From: Adineta ricciae
Taxonomy: Eukaryota; Rotifera; Eurotatoria; Adinetida; Adinetidae
Assembly: GCA_905250025.1 (NCBI GenBank)
Contig: CAJNOJ010000064.1
Coordinates: forward strand, 124,001 to 188,000
Direction: 5' to 3'
Length of the DNA: 64,000 nucleotides
Shown: positions 35,101-46,534 of the stretch, piece after piece
How the letters are laid out: each line of letters opens with the position of its first letter
Numbering within the stretch: position 1 is the first letter of the stretch
Notes under the pieces: model-generated
The model's input: the letters and a program-made list of their open reading frames with translations, nothing else
Told to the model about the DNA's origin: nothing
Database searches by the model: none
Translations under genes and position numbers: made by a program

Positions 35101-36823
35101 GTATATATGATGCAACTTTTTTTGACAACGACTCTACTCGCCTTCAATATTCTTTTCTCGCTCTATGCGTCTCTCTCTCTCTCTCTTCTCTCCGTGACCA
35201 ACAACATGAAATTGTGCAACCGAATCGTTACGGTGAAAGATTTTTCTTCTCTTTTTTTCTTTGTGCCTCTTGTTCTTCTTTTCCCTTTGCTCAATATATG
35301 CATATGAACAACCGTGGAGATGGACGAAGCAAGATTGTTATCTTCTATATATTAGTAATATTACTGGTCATAATGGGAGTGAGAGTAACAAATGTTCATA
35401 GTAATAAAGGGACCAGAGAAAAAACTGAATTTCAAAACTTTAATAGTCTTACCTGAAACTTTAAGAGTTGGGTATACCGTATTGGCAAGAGACTATCACC
35501 TGAATGTGAATCTGATTGATAAGAAACCCGTGTATTTATATCAGTAATGAGCTTACGACCATGAACATCCTTCTCCTATACTATTTCATTATCTTTTTTT
35601 CTCTTCGACCCTGATCGGTCTCGTAGCATTGAGTTCGAAAGAAAAAAGGATTCAGATAGCGAAGGGCATCCATATTCAAACTTGCTCATTCGAGCACATC
35701 AAGGTTTACGGACACAATTGAATGCATCGAAACGGCTTTTCGACCATAGCCTTGCATATGAATGGATGATATTGATGGATGAAAAGAGGCACCCTTCGCT
35801 CCCAATTAGAACGATGTTCTTGCAGTTGCGCGATCGATTTGATCGATTTCGATTGCAGTTCTCACACGTGCTTTGCTCGAGCGAGCACACGCTCACACGA
35901 CTTTGAGCGAGCGTTGTGAGCAAGCAATGATGAACACGTATATACATACACAAATTTGATTGATGAGACAGGAGAAATAAATGAGTAGAATATACGCCTC
36001 TAGGTAGATTACGCGAGCATGATATACATACATATTCGTTCGTATATGTACATATTCAATGTTATATGAGCAACGAAGATGATTTCACACAAAGAAAGAA
36101 ATTAAAGTTAATTTAAATCATTTCTTTTTATCATAAAGAAAAAAAGATGCGCGACTAGACAAAATAGTTTCATAACAAGCGAATATGCATTAAATTAACG
36201 AATATTAAAATGCAATATGTTTTAAAATTTTATGTCTAAACGCATATGAAATTTCGTGTTCTTCTCACACCGCCAAAAAAGTTTTCTATATATCTGACTA
36301 GAAACTGATAGAAATCAGTTTAATCGATCGCATTTCTGATTTAATCTTTCGTGCGCGTTCCTTACCTGTCTTTGACAATGAATTGTTCGTGGACGAACAT
36401 ACACTTGAGCATTCGTTGATGGATCATTCACTGATATACTAACGTTAATCGTTTTACGAAACTCTTCTAGACAAAGATGAAGAAAAGCAGATTTCGATAT
36501 TCATTTCAAACAGAGGATCACACCTACCACTTATATCAGTTGATGATTTCATCGTTAACCAAAGACGTTGATGGAATTTATCGAGATAGTCCGATTGCAA
36601 TTCGTATGGTGTCGACTAGCAGAAAATGAACACTATCGGAATACTTCCTATCGTTTTTGTCAATTATTTTTACTAATGCTTTGGTCGGCGTTTCAGATTT
36701 ATAGACTGTTGTTTGAATGACCGATGGACCAATAATGCCGATGAGAATGGCAACGAACAAACAAATAAAGAACAGTACAAATACGGCGACAAACTGCCGT
36801 TTGTGTAAAGCATATAGGCGCAT
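29114..36823 (-). CDS. TMEM181: TMEM181 homologue (seven-helix, GOLD-like ectodomain)
   Basis: Eleven exons: 36823-36674, 36615-36528, 36466-36366, then a 5,872-base intron, 30493-30380, 30317-30237, 30188-30089, 30037-29910, 29853-29704, 29654-29552, 29500-29209, 29153-29114. Total 448 residues, in frame throughout. Recalled TMEM181 landmarks: start M-R-L-Y-A-L-x-K-R-Q-F-V, first helix ending G-P-S-V-I-Q-T, the R-L-W-L-T strand, a Cys pair of the luminal domain split over the large intron (T-I-H-C | A-C-N-E), T-F-N-P before TM2, D-W-S-L-E-Q-R-W-M, L-L-L-F-W-L-S-V-Y-H-G-I-R, L-R-F-G-S-G, S-V-E-F-L-S-F-Y-S-L-I-N-L-Y-L-Y-T, A-Y-V-Y-S-P-A-K-N-A, and tail F-S-M-I-N-D-S-D-E-D-V-V-Y-G-S-D. TMEM181 is an integral membrane protein related to GPR180; its normal role is poorly known. 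A whole other gene lies in the large intron. Confidence 0.88.
30494..31391. other. Part of the large TMEM181 intron
   Basis: Between TMEM181 exon 4 and the 3' end of the nested Pro/Gly-rich gene. Contains an alternating CG/CA stretch at about 30722-30751 and a G-rich stretch at about 30925-30985 on the plus strand. No exon recognised. Confidence 0.5.
31392..34982 (-). CDS. Large Pro/Gly/Gln-rich structural-type protein, nested in the TMEM181 intron
   Basis: Seven exons: 34982-32725, 32665-32614, 32555-32479, 32423-32327, 32267-31882, 31825-31751, 31692-31392, all in frame; 1,081 residues. Order: Ser/Gly/Tyr-rich N-terminus (1-130); a non-repetitive charged block (about 134-210) with R-I-R-R-Q-A, P-T-P-E-P-D-I-L-E-R and two V-x-x-V-I-R-V-P-like stretches, the best candidate for a conserved domain; Gly/Tyr/Pro region; tandem A-P-P-P-S-F; Gly-Phe loops; M-P-C-L-P-P-P/M-P-M repeats; Val-Pro dipeptide tracts; C-A-P-P-P-M-P-M-Q repeats; Gly-rich C-terminus. 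No signal peptide or membrane helix, so probably intracellular. Composition resembles cytoskeletal or lamina/cuticle proteins; a link to the rotifer intracytoplasmic lamina or trophi is only a guess. A 5' UTR exon may end at the GTAAGA near 35452, with acceptor just before the ATG. Confidence 0.75.
31925..32125. repeat. Coding repeat array (Cys-Ala-Pro-Pro-Pro / Met-Pro-Met-Gln)
   Basis: About five copies of a unit of roughly 36 bases, read on the minus strand as C-A-P-P-P-M-P-M-Q-M-P with small variation. It lies inside exon 5 of the Pro/Gly-rich gene and opens long artefactual frames on the other strand. Confidence 0.8.
32880..33180. repeat. Coding repeat array (Met-Pro-Cys-Leu-Pro-Pro-Pro)
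   Basis: Six or more imperfect repeats built on ggcattggtggtggcaagca (plus strand) within exon 1 of the Pro/Gly-rich gene. The unit length varies between about 36 and 48 bases. Confidence 0.8.
33600..33840. repeat. Coding 24-bp repeat array (Ala-Pro-Pro-Pro-Ser-Phe/Tyr)
   Basis: About ten copies of an octapeptide-coding unit (plus strand core ggtggtgcaaagct) in exon 1 of the Pro/Gly-rich gene, with drift between the S-F and S-Y versions. Confidence 0.8.
34983..36365. other. 5' region of the nested gene inside the TMEM181 intron
   Basis: Probably contains the promoter and a 5' UTR exon of the Pro/Gly-rich gene; a GTAAGA donor lies at about 35447-35452 on the minus strand. A stretch open on the minus strand (about 35453-35572) does not continue the frame of either gene. 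A gagcgag-rich patch lies near 35876-35925. No coding exon supported. Confidence 0.45.
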
Positions 36824-37508
36824 CTGCACTGATCTAAATCAGCAATATTGTTTTTTTTTAGATAATGGAACTGATATACAAATTTCAATATCTTATGACA
36901 TGAAAATAACGATGAATCAGATGTTTTATTTTCTTTATCTTTCGTAATCTTGGCTTTATTCTTTCTGAAAATCTATTGCCGTTTGGGCAAAGCACGTCGA
37001 ATGCGTTGTGAACCGACCGATTTGACAAGTTGAAATGTTACTTTTTCGAGCGTAAAAGATGTGTTAGAAAATACGGTTTTTAATGAAGCTTGACATGTAC
37101 TTTGACGTCGATAGTGCATAATGGACGTGAGAAAAAAAAGTTAAATTTCATATGAGAAACGTTTTTTTAACACGTTTAACGCTCGATGAAATAACAACTT
37201 TCGTCTCGCTGAAAATTACATCGATTTTCATATGACTATTAAAGGGAAAAAAGTGAAATTAGACAACGAATCACGAAATCTGAACGAGAGCGGGTCACTC
37301 GATGTGTACTCTTAACCGACCGTATCATGAAAAGTATGTCAAAATTGTTTCCAGATAAATCAATTACTTAACTTACCTTTCGATTTCTTTGGTTTCACCC
37401 ATGATTTCAAGGAACTGGAGAAGGAGAAATACAAATCTAGAAAAAAAGAACAAGAGCAATTTTCAAATAAAAAGAAAATGTCTTTTTGTTTGATTAAAAC
37501 CAATCAAC
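36824..37508. other. Spacer between TMEM181 5' end and acyl-CoA oxidase 3' end
   Basis: Non-coding, AT-rich. It should contain the TMEM181 promoter. Nothing else recognised. Confidence 0.45.
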
Positions 37509-40153
37509 TCAAAGTTTGCTTTTTTCGATTAAATCTCTCTTTATCCACGATGGAATTTCAAATGTAGTCTTATTACTATGAATCATCTGACTGATTGCTT
37601 CATATACTCGGCCATCGCTATTTCCTAAAACTGAATTGAGAATGTAGTCAGGTGGAGCAAAGACATCCACCAACACAACGATTTCATTGCGCAGCTCATC
37701 ACATAATTGTAATAGACGTGTTTGCATCCATTGGTTTACATGCGTGTTTCGAATATAATTCCCTTCGAATAGAATCGCTAAATGTTCCTCGAATAGTTTT
37801 AAAATATGTACGAGCAACAGTTTCTCCAAGACAGTTTTACATGGCTCGTCAATGCCAGCTGATTCGCGAAGAAATTTGGCAAAACGTTCAATGGCAGTGC
37901 GCTACAATGAAGTATTTTTCGTCTTCTTTTTCTCGAAATAGTGATAATTTACTTGAATGTAAAGAATTGATACTGTTCGAAGATGATAAACTTGTGTAGT
38001 ATTTTTCACATCAAAAGTTGAGAGATTCTTCATTAATGATAAACGTTCGAGTTTTCGAATCGATTTATCAATTGCGTAGCATAATAACCAATCGAATGCA
38101 CCAAGTAGATCTGATAGATTCGAATTTGTTTACGGTGAATGTTCAGTGATGAAATTACCTTGGATATAACATTCCGATGTTATTGAACATTGATTTTTTT
38201 CGAGAATCTTTTTCAAGTCTTCGATGAAATCAACGCTATGAAAAGGAGAATTCGATACGAGATCTAAATCCAACAAGAATTAATGCATTTTTCATTCTAA
38301 ACAAAATCCTTACTCTTTCGATGAATATCTTCGTATACCGCGAGAATATAATTCGCTCCTTGTTGTAATAATACATTATTGTCTCCTTCGAACGTACACG
38401 ATGGATCGTTGTCATCACGTATGACACCAAAACCACTTGCTAGAAAGTACAATCGTTATCCCCAACTACTCTAACGATTTTCCTCGTTGTTTATTTACCA
38501 TACAAATATCCATGACCGCCACATGCTTCTCGGCATTCTTGAACTGCTTTCTGAGTATTCCATGTACACAAAGCTTTCGCTGTACATGACAATGCATGAA
38601 TTTCTCTTCCCATGTCGCTCAATAGATCTCGATCACTTTCATCCGAAGACATGGACAGTGCATAGAATTCGGTTAAATTGTCGAAAACAGATACGGCTAA
38701 ATATCGATAGATATAAAGTGATGCGACTATTGGTACTAAACGCCAATTCTACGAAGAAAAAAAAGCAAATGTTTCGTAAGTGGTATCAACGTTTTTGATT
38801 TACTTGTGTTTGATATTCAATGATCGGTAGTTCGATTCCAGACGACGGTCCGAATTGTTTTCGCACGCATGAGTATCGAACAGCGATTGTTATACATTTG
38901 ATTAGTAGCCCAATCGCTAAACTAGAAATACCAACACGACCTGACGAGAGAGCACCGAGACTTGCGCCAAATCGTTTGTTCGATGACTACAATAACATAC
39001 GCATTATGATCTCTTCGCAAAAGGTCAGATCTTACTTTGAAGTGAGTTTGATAAGTGCCATCAGGTAATACATCACCATGTTTATTCAATAAATTTTCTC
39101 TTGGTATTCGATAATTTCGTAAGATTAAAAATCTGCAATAAATTTCAATTCTTTTCATGTGAAATCTAACGAATTTTCATGCATACCCGTTGTCTAAACC
39201 ATTCCATCCACATTTTGCACCAATATCTCCAACTTTCACACCATCGAATGTTTTATACGTCAACGGATCACTTCCAGACAAATTAAAATAAACATCTATG
39301 CACTACGAAAAGCAAATCTCCTACCGAACTGGTACAATAAATAAATGAAGACCGTGACACACGTTCTTCGTATAAAGTTGAGCGTAAACAATCGCATGTG
39401 TTGCATGATAGCCCAAATTTCTAAACAATGATTTATATTCCATATAACTTCGGAATTCAAATTACCCTATCCAGAATTTCATTGCTTCAATATCCGGTGT
39501 ATTTAAAACAAATTCCTAGAAAAATCGATAAATAAACGACGTTCATTCATTAATTTTCCTACTTACTTGTGTTTGTGGATCATAAACAGCGATAGTTCTC
39601 ATTTCTTTCGTATTACTTCCATGAGATAATTCCGTCAGGGCAAAACATCCAAAAATCTATTCAAAAACATCTTTCGTGCGCATTTACACGAGGATTTTCG
39701 TCTTACTTTTTCACTCTTTTCCAAATCGAGTAGATACGCATGTCTTTGCGTACCTAACTTACGTATCGTTTCACAAAATACAGTTGTATGGAGTGAATAT
39801 TTTGCATGACATGACGAATCATACATCGCTAAACATTGTTCGAGTATAATTTTCCGACGGGGATTTTCATACAACTCATCGTCGGTCAACAAATTCAATC
39901 GTATTAATTCCTTACAACGAAGGTAAGTCAATCGTTTGTATTCATCGATGGTTAATGGCTGTTTTGACTGGTGGAATATCGATTGAGAGTTGAGTATTGA
40001 CCAAAGTTTTTCCTGGAAAAATATGAGAGATTTGACAACAACGAGAAAATGTGTGTTTCATACTCGGTAAGTCTGGGATGATTCATCTTCGAAAATGTTT
40101 TTCATACGTTCAATAGAGAACGATGCCTGTTTCCGATACTCATCCAACATCAT
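37509..40153 (-). CDS. ACOX3: Peroxisomal acyl-CoA oxidase (ACOX3-like)
   Basis: Thirteen exons: 40153-40064, 40012-39707, 39656-39567, 39515-39466, 39420-39325, 39270-39187, 39132-39036, 38986-38804, 38748-38499, 38439-38314, 38263-38159, 38110-37953, 37901-37509; 675 residues. It oxidises acyl-CoA to trans-2-enoyl-CoA, reduces O2 to H2O2 and starts peroxisomal beta-oxidation. Visible: Y-R-K-Q-A-S-F at the N-terminus, [11 protein letters not shown] (FAD/substrate loop), [47 protein letters not shown] with the region of the catalytic Glu (C-T-F-E-G-D-N), [10 protein letters not shown] near the end and a C-terminal S-K-L peroxisome signal. The closing segment recalls the ACOX3 (branched-chain) type; ACOX1 is not excluded. 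The N-terminus starts close to the Y-R-K motif and may lack a short leader exon. Confidence 0.9.
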
Positions 40154-40888
40154 TCTTTCTTTCAATGAAAATCATTGACAGACAGATGAATCATTTGAAT
40201 TTTTTTCCGACGAATGAAACTAATTTTTGTCGAAGAAAATTCATCGAGAAAAAATATATTCTTTTTTCAAACAATTTCCGTTTCCATCGAGAATCTTTTT
40301 CATCGACATCTCCATCACAGATGTCTCTAATGTGCATGTCTTTCGTATATATTAGAATAACAAAAGAGAGTGAACGAGAAGTATTAACAAGTTTGCTCGA
40401 TCTAACAGGAAGAAGAACACTGTTCTGTTCGCTTCGATGAGTAGTTTGATAATCATCAACAGCTTTCAACTAGGATAGAACAAACTATCGGAAATGTTCA
40501 TTATTGGCTTTATTTCAAAACATCAAAAAACTATTATGAAGAATAAATAATTGTGTTTTATTCAAACAGTAATATTCTTTACTTTCGAAATTGCAAGAGA
40601 AAGTTTATTTTTAACATTCATTCTCTGTATCAATGAATCCTTGATGAATAAAAACCAGCTGTTGCTACTCTTATGAAAACAGTTCTTTTTTTTTCGTCAA
40701 CGGCAGATAATGACATCTGTCACTAGAATGAAATCTGAGTCATCTTCTGTCCAATGCTATCGTCTATATACAAGACACCAAACCAACCATTCTATTCCTT
40801 CTTTGTTGATTTCATATATTCGCATAGGTAGTTCACTGAGTTCGGTTTTATTAATATATCTTTGTAGATTTACTGAATCAAATTCATC
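40154..40888. other. Divergent promoter region, ACOX / Mn-SOD
   Basis: 735 bases between outward-facing genes. No motif I can name. The minus ORF at 40191-40469 overlaps the ACOX upstream region but shows no ACOX-like sequence. Confidence 0.45.
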
Positions 40889-41720
40889 ATGCAAACTATC
40901 ATTAAATTAGCTCCTCGAACGTAAGGAATTCTTCCAAATTCTTCTTCTGACACATCTATTTTATCGATGTATTGATTTAGTTTAGTTCCAGCTTTGTCAC
41001 GATGTTCCAAACATACGTTACCTGATCTCCCATATGACTACAATGCTTTGGAACCAATTATATCTGGTGAAATTATGAAACTTCATCATCAAAAACATCA
41101 CGCTACATATGTTAATAACCTCAATGTAGCTGAAGAAAAATACAATGATGCCAAAGCTAAAAGTATTGATCAACAGTTTCCTTCGTTTTTTTACATAAAA
41201 AAACTCTTTCGTTTAAGATGATCTTAACACAATGATTCACCTTCAACCAGCGATCCGTTTCAATGGAGGTGGTCATCTAAATCATTCAATATTCTGGCAA
41301 GTTCTTTGTCCAAAAGAAGGAGGTAATCAACCAAGCGGTGCTCTTGCTGATCAAATCAAGAAAGATTTTGGTTCGTTCGATAAAATGGTAACACAATTAT
41401 CAAATGCAAGTGTTGGCGTACAAGGCAGTGGTTGGGGTTGGCTGGGCTTTAACAAACAAGAACAACGTTTACAAGTTGCAACTTGTTCCAACCAAGATCC
41501 TTTACAAGCCACAACCGGTAAGAGATGTTGTGAAAAATGATTTTATGTTTGTTTTGTGTTTCGCGTGTTTATTTAAGGTCTCTTACCTATCTTTGGTATT
41601 GATGTGTGGGAACATGCTTATTATCTTCAATATAAGAATGTTCGTGCTGACTATGTCAAAGCAATTTTTCAAATTGCAAATTGGAAAAAGGCGGATGAGC
41701 TTTTTCAAAAAGCAAAATAA
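40889..41720 (+). CDS. SOD2: Mitochondrial manganese superoxide dismutase
   Basis: Four exons: 40889-40920, 40981-41162, 41218-41517, 41578-41720; 218 residues. It dismutates superoxide to H2O2 and O2 in the mitochondrial matrix. The first about 22 residues are basic and Ser/Leu-rich, a mitochondrial presequence; the mature part begins [11 protein letters not shown]. Metal ligands are all present: His in M-K-L-H-H-Q-K-H-H, His in [10 protein letters not shown], Asp and His in [19 protein letters not shown] is typical of Mn/Fe-SOD. Introns are 60, 55 and 60 bases. AATAAA at 41810-41815. Length matches the family. Confidence 0.95.
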
Positions 41721-41781
41721 TGGACTTTATTGATACCAGTTTTTTCTTATTTGATCCTTTCCATAAAACATTTTTTAGGAT

Positions 41782-41799
41782 ACACACACACACACACAC
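41782..41799. repeat. CA microsatellite
   Basis: Nine AC dinucleotides in a row in the 3' flank of the SOD gene. Confidence 0.9.
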
Positions 41800-41903
41800 C
41801 ATAACTTAGAATAAAAAGAAAGAAACTGAACAAGCGCAGTTTTCAAAATAAATCTATCATCTGTCTATATGCGGGTATGATAAGAACAAAGAAGGAGTAT
41901 TTT

Positions 41904-44701
41904 TTATTTTGGTGTTAATAATTTCCCTTTTTCGATTTCTTGTTGAAGTAGCCGACGTGCCTTGCTCAGATTGAATGTTCGCCGCATCCAATTATTTAAT
42001 CTTTTTGACAAATTTGTATAGCCAACCCCATCAGGCGCGCCACCCTTTCGAGCATCACTTACTGCCCATAATTCGTTTGCGTGACGACGTTCAATTGCTT
42101 GCACCACACATCCACCACGAAAGCCAGATATTGTATGACCTTTCCCCAACAGACCGTGAACGACATTCTAGATAGAAAAGCAGAACACAATCACACAGCC
42201 GAGATGTTTTCTTTTCTCGCCTACCACGGGAAAACGCTTTTCGAGTTCGAGTTCCATTGGAATAAGCTGTTGATGCAAGCGAGGCATGTCGACAGAATCT
42301 CGAATACTTTTTCCAAGCCAGAGATTGTAGATAGCAACTTGTGACACCGATGAGATGATTCGACTACCACCAGAACCACCAGCAGTAAAGATAACATCAC
42401 CACTGGAATCTGTGACGAGAATCGGACTCATCGATGACATGGGCCGTTTGACTAAAATAGAATAAGATTGAGCCTGACCATTGGCTTAGACGCGATGATT
42501 TTTATTTTTAGATTAAGTTATAACGTTGCTCCTCGTACTAAGATCGATGAGAGAAAAGTAATATATTTGCCTATTGTCATTAGTATTTTTTTATTTTAGA
42601 TTTGATTGAGGCGAATCATTTAATCTTTGTTCACTCTACTTACAAGGCTTAATGAAATTTGCCGGACTTGGCGCATAACCATAGTAGTTCGACAAGCCCG
42701 GTTGAGAAAAATCATCCATTTGATTGTTATAAATGATACCTATAATCAATTTATTTTTCTTTTTCTTTTAGATAGAAATTGTGTCAACTAACCAGTATTA
42801 TGCCCATAAACAAGTGCACCGAAACTAGAAAACAGCATAGTTAATTAGAATCAAGTTCGTCTTCTACCAATGAGAAAGTTCTTTTATTTACTCCGTGTTT
42901 ATAGTGCTCGTTGCTGCGACAGCATTTCCGCTCGAATCGATAACTGAGCAATGACTAGTGCCGTGATCTATAGAGAAATGAAACGAGTAGTTTTTTTTTT
43001 TATCGAAGTACGTTGAGTATATACCGGTTTGAGTTTCAAACATTGGCTCGTAGTAATTCAATGGCTGCACTTTGTTTTCGTTGATACGCTCACGAATTTC
43101 TGTAGCATATTCCGGAGAGAGAATAAGTTGAAGCAACTGGAATTAGATGTTTGTTGAAGTCCGAAAATAGAGTGACAATATTTACCCGTTCGATATCTAG
43201 ATTTTTCTCAGTTTGCGAATCGTATTCATCGCCTAATGCTGATCGTTTACCATAAGCAAATTTAAATACCTCTACGAGTGTATGGTAGAATTTGATTTGT
43301 TTCTCATCCGAATCTAACGATTGCGGTGTCAATCGCAGACCTGTCATATGTCAAAGAGAAGTTTTTATTTCTAGCAGATTACAACATTCTTTCATCTTAC
43401 CGTCCATGACCTTGAGAATAAGTAGTGTTATAGCAGAACTAGCAGGTGGTGGAACACCATAGGCTGTGTAATTGTTTGACAGTTCAACACTAATAGCAGG
43501 TTTGACTCGTGCATGGTAGGTTTCAAGATCTTGTCGACTGATAATTCCTCCGCGTGATTGAAGTTCATCGCAGATAGCTTCTGATAATTCACCTTGATAG
43601 AAGGCACTTGGTCCTTTCTCAGCGATGGTCGCTAAGGTTCGACCGAGACGTGGCCGATAAATAGTATCCCCTAAACCGTACACAACGTCAGAGTCACCTT
43701 TAAAAAACACTCGTCTGAAAAGTTTGAAATACATTTACTTTTCAAGGTCGTTTCATGTTGTAAGGTTTCTTACCGCATAGATTTATCCGCCCATAATTGA
43801 TCTTTCATTTTTAATATCGTAAAAGCTAATGCTTTGCGTATGGCAATACCATCCCTGCACATATCAATAGCTGGTCGAAATAAAACTGACCATGGTAGTT
43901 TACCATATTTCTTATGTGCCGCCCAAAATCCAGCGATTTCGCCTGGAATTCCAATCGATACAGCACCTTGAAAGAAAATTTCATACCAAAATCGCTTGTC
44001 ATCTAGGTATTTTACCGGATACAGATGATGGTGGTGGATTGCCGTCAATAAACATACGCTGATGTGCATTCGATGGCGCCGCCTCACGTGCGTCAATCGC
44101 TATACATTCCTTTTTTTCACTACGGATAGTTTAAGCAACAACATGAGACACGAAGTATAGTTTTCGTTTACTTACATATCATAAATATTCATCAGAAATC
44201 CTCCACCGATACCAGTTGAATGACAGTTATGTACACCAACACAAAGGAGAACAGCGATAGCGGCATCAACCGCTGAACCGCCGAGATTTAGAATGCGTCT
44301 TCATTTATTTAAGGAAAATACGAAAGTATTGATTTAGATATTAAGAACGCTAGGAAATACCTTCCAACTACTGACGCTTCCTCAGAATCAGAAGCAACCG
44401 CTCCGTATCTACATCTCATAAACGATGATTCGCCTTCAAATCCATAGTTTTCGACTCCAGGTAGATCAATTCGAAACTCTAGAACGGTATAATCATAAAA
44501 TCGTCGCTTAAATATTTGTAAATAAATCTTACTCGGCGGTTCGACCTCATTCGATCGTCTGGTAGATGAAAATGAAAACAGTCGATAATGACTGTTATAA
44601 ACGTTAGCCTTTAGAAAGAAATCGCCTTCGGGTTCTATAAATCTTTTTGACATGTACTTACTCTTCTTAGAAGATATTGAATATTCAGAGGTGAAAGACA
44701 T
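41904..44701 (-). CDS. GGT: Gamma-glutamyltransferase, copy A
   Basis: About thirteen short exons; the last are 42451-42225 and 42167-41904. Gamma-glutamyltransferases cleave and transfer the gamma-glutamyl group of glutathione. Visible in order: N-terminal exons near 44701 (start tentative), [33 protein letters not shown] (glutamate-binding Arg), [25 protein letters not shown], then D-H-G-T-S-H (Thr nucleophile and autocleavage site), [30 protein letters not shown] (oxyanion loop). The active-site set is complete. An in-frame intron at about 42967-43025 hides in a naive translation. I see no clear N-terminal membrane anchor, unusual for GGT; an upstream exon may be missing. The paralogue lies at 46535-49406. 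Confidence 0.88.
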
Positions 44702-45628
44702 TTTTGCATGAAGATTTTCATCGTTGTACGTTGTTAGAACATTCAAATCTAAACAAATCCAAAATGGCCTTCGAAGTGGCTTTGTCAGTTTATCCTCGTT
44801 TGTTTTCTATTCGCTGACACAATCGAAACGATAGTATTAGCCTGTTGTTTTTCTTTCTCTTCCTCTCTTTTCTTTTCTGTACAATCGCATAAATGTGCTG
44901 CGACATATGTAAGTACAAAAATCGATCTTGCCGCTCCCTTGGCTTCCAATGACAACTGATTCGCATCTTTTGCTTCTTTCAACAGCAGAGTGGACGGATG
45001 TATATTTTCCTGTTATTTTTCATTTAGCTTACTGTTTAAGTTGCACTTCTATTAAAGTTTCAATAGCTCATGTATCGCAAAAAAGAAGCATATAATAAAA
45101 AAATATTAATTATCAGAGAATCATTATTCAATCGATCTTAATTCATGAAGGGAATGGAATATTCTTGGTTTTATCGACATCCTAGCAGTTTCGAAAGGAA
45201 GGGATCTAAGTAAATACACACGCATCACGGTATTTGTGTACCTAGGGAATGCTGTAACGTACCCCACTATCGACCTCACGCTTTGATGTTGATTTTAAGA
45301 ATGAAAAATACCGAACAGTTTGCCTTTCATTTCACGATTACTTTAGGTTATCTGTCGTCGGACAGGTAACGAGAATAAGAAACAAAACGAATAAATGATG
45401 AGTCACTGTCTGTTACTATATGTGCTGCTTATTACTACTTGAAGCTTTATCGGCATTTTATAGTAATTACTCTCGTTAATTAAGAATTACATTTGTAATA
45501 TAGAACAGAAGCACTAATCATCTTGTATAGAAGCCAGGTGATTGAGTTTAAAGAAAGTATGAAAACAACAGTTGATTACATGTTATTTTTATTCTAGATT
45601 TGATTCGTTCTCTTTTTCGAGTTTCATC
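44702..45628. other. Divergent region between GGT copy A and MED21
   Basis: Contains a minus-strand open frame (44785-44982) of uncertain status and an acceptor-like attctag ending at about 45598, upstream of the MED21 start. Otherwise AT-rich and featureless. Confidence 0.4.
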
Positions 45629-46066
45629 ATGTCGGATCGGTTAACTCAATTACAGGATGTTGTTAATTTGCTAGCTGATCACTTATGTAATGCAACAGGT
45701 GTTCTGCAAGAAACAGCTCGACCTAGTCGGTTTGGTGATTTTGAACAAAATTCCTCGAGTACCACAACGAATGTTGACAATAACGGCGACGATTATTCAC
45801 GATTATTTGCAACGTATATAACACGCACAACGAGTGAACTTGTCGCCCTTATTGATTCATTACCAACAATCCCATCCACAGAAGATGATTTGGCAGAACA
45901 ACATGGACAGTTAGAATTATTGGAGCAAGAGAATATTGCAGCAACAACAAGATTAGAGCAAACAACGGAATTAGCTGAGTATCTTCTCGATCAAGTGCAA
46001 ACATGTTTACAATCTCTATCACAAGCTTTACTTGATGAACGAAAAAAATTTCAAAATGGGCAATGA
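45629..46066 (+). CDS. MED21: Mediator complex subunit 21
   Basis: Single coding exon, 145 residues. The start S-D-R-L-T-Q-L-Q-D-V-V-N-L-L-A-D, then C-N-A-T-G-V-L-Q, Y-S-R-L-F-A-T-Y-I-T-R-T, L-I-D-S-L-P and the long C-terminal helix with L-E-Q-E-N-x-x-A-A-T-x-L-E are the MED21 (SRB7) pattern; family length is about 140. MED21 pairs with MED7 in the Mediator middle module and links activators to RNA polymerase II. A splice acceptor at about 45598 suggests a 5' UTR intron or trans-splice site. AATAAA at 46153-46158. Confidence 0.93.
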   Translation: MSDRLTQLQDVVNLLADHLCNATGVLQETARPSRFGDFEQNSSSTTTNVDNNGDDYSRLFATYITRTTSELVALIDSLPTIPSTEDDLAEQHGQLELLEQENIAATTRLEQTTELAEYLLDQVQTCLQSLSQALLDERKKFQNGQ

Positions 46067-46534
46067 TGTTGTGATGTGTGCATATTGTTGTTGTTGTTGT
46101 TTTTCTCTTATTCTTATATATTTCATGTGAAGAGCAATACACAACACTGGTGAATAAACTAGAATAAATGTATATAATACAAATTAAAAGAAATCTTTTT
46201 ATCAATAATTTTATCAGACTGTGTAATTAACATGATATGCATTTTTAATTGATTCAAGAAGTTCGAGTGGTATCAGAACCAGAAAGTCTTTCTTCGTCAA
46301 TACAGTGCAATTTGTTAAATATATTTTATGCAATGTTTACAGATTACTTTTTGATCTTTAAAAGGCCACATCAATGTTGAATGAGAAAATTAACAATATA
46401 GCTGAAAATAAAACTAGGAAATTGATCCATGCGAGAGACTGAACGTTTATGCTTGTAACGTGCTTGCTACGACAGGAAATAATAGGGTAAAAAGGAAATG
46501 GGATCACAAAATATACTAAAACGATTTTTTCCTT
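46067..46534. other. 3' spacer between MED21 and GGT copy B
   Basis: Convergent 3' flanks; the poly(A) signal of MED21 lies inside. Nothing else seen. Confidence 0.45.

Noticed and set aside
35453..35572. Minus-strand open segment as a TMEM181 exon
   Set aside because: It does not carry the expected Cys/His-Leu block; the segment 30493-30380 does, and joins exon 3 in frame. A 5' UTR exon of the nested gene is more likely.
44785..44982. Minus-strand 65-codon frame as N-terminal GGT exon
   Set aside because: No signal anchor or GGT-like sequence and a stop shortly upstream; left as uncertain spacer.
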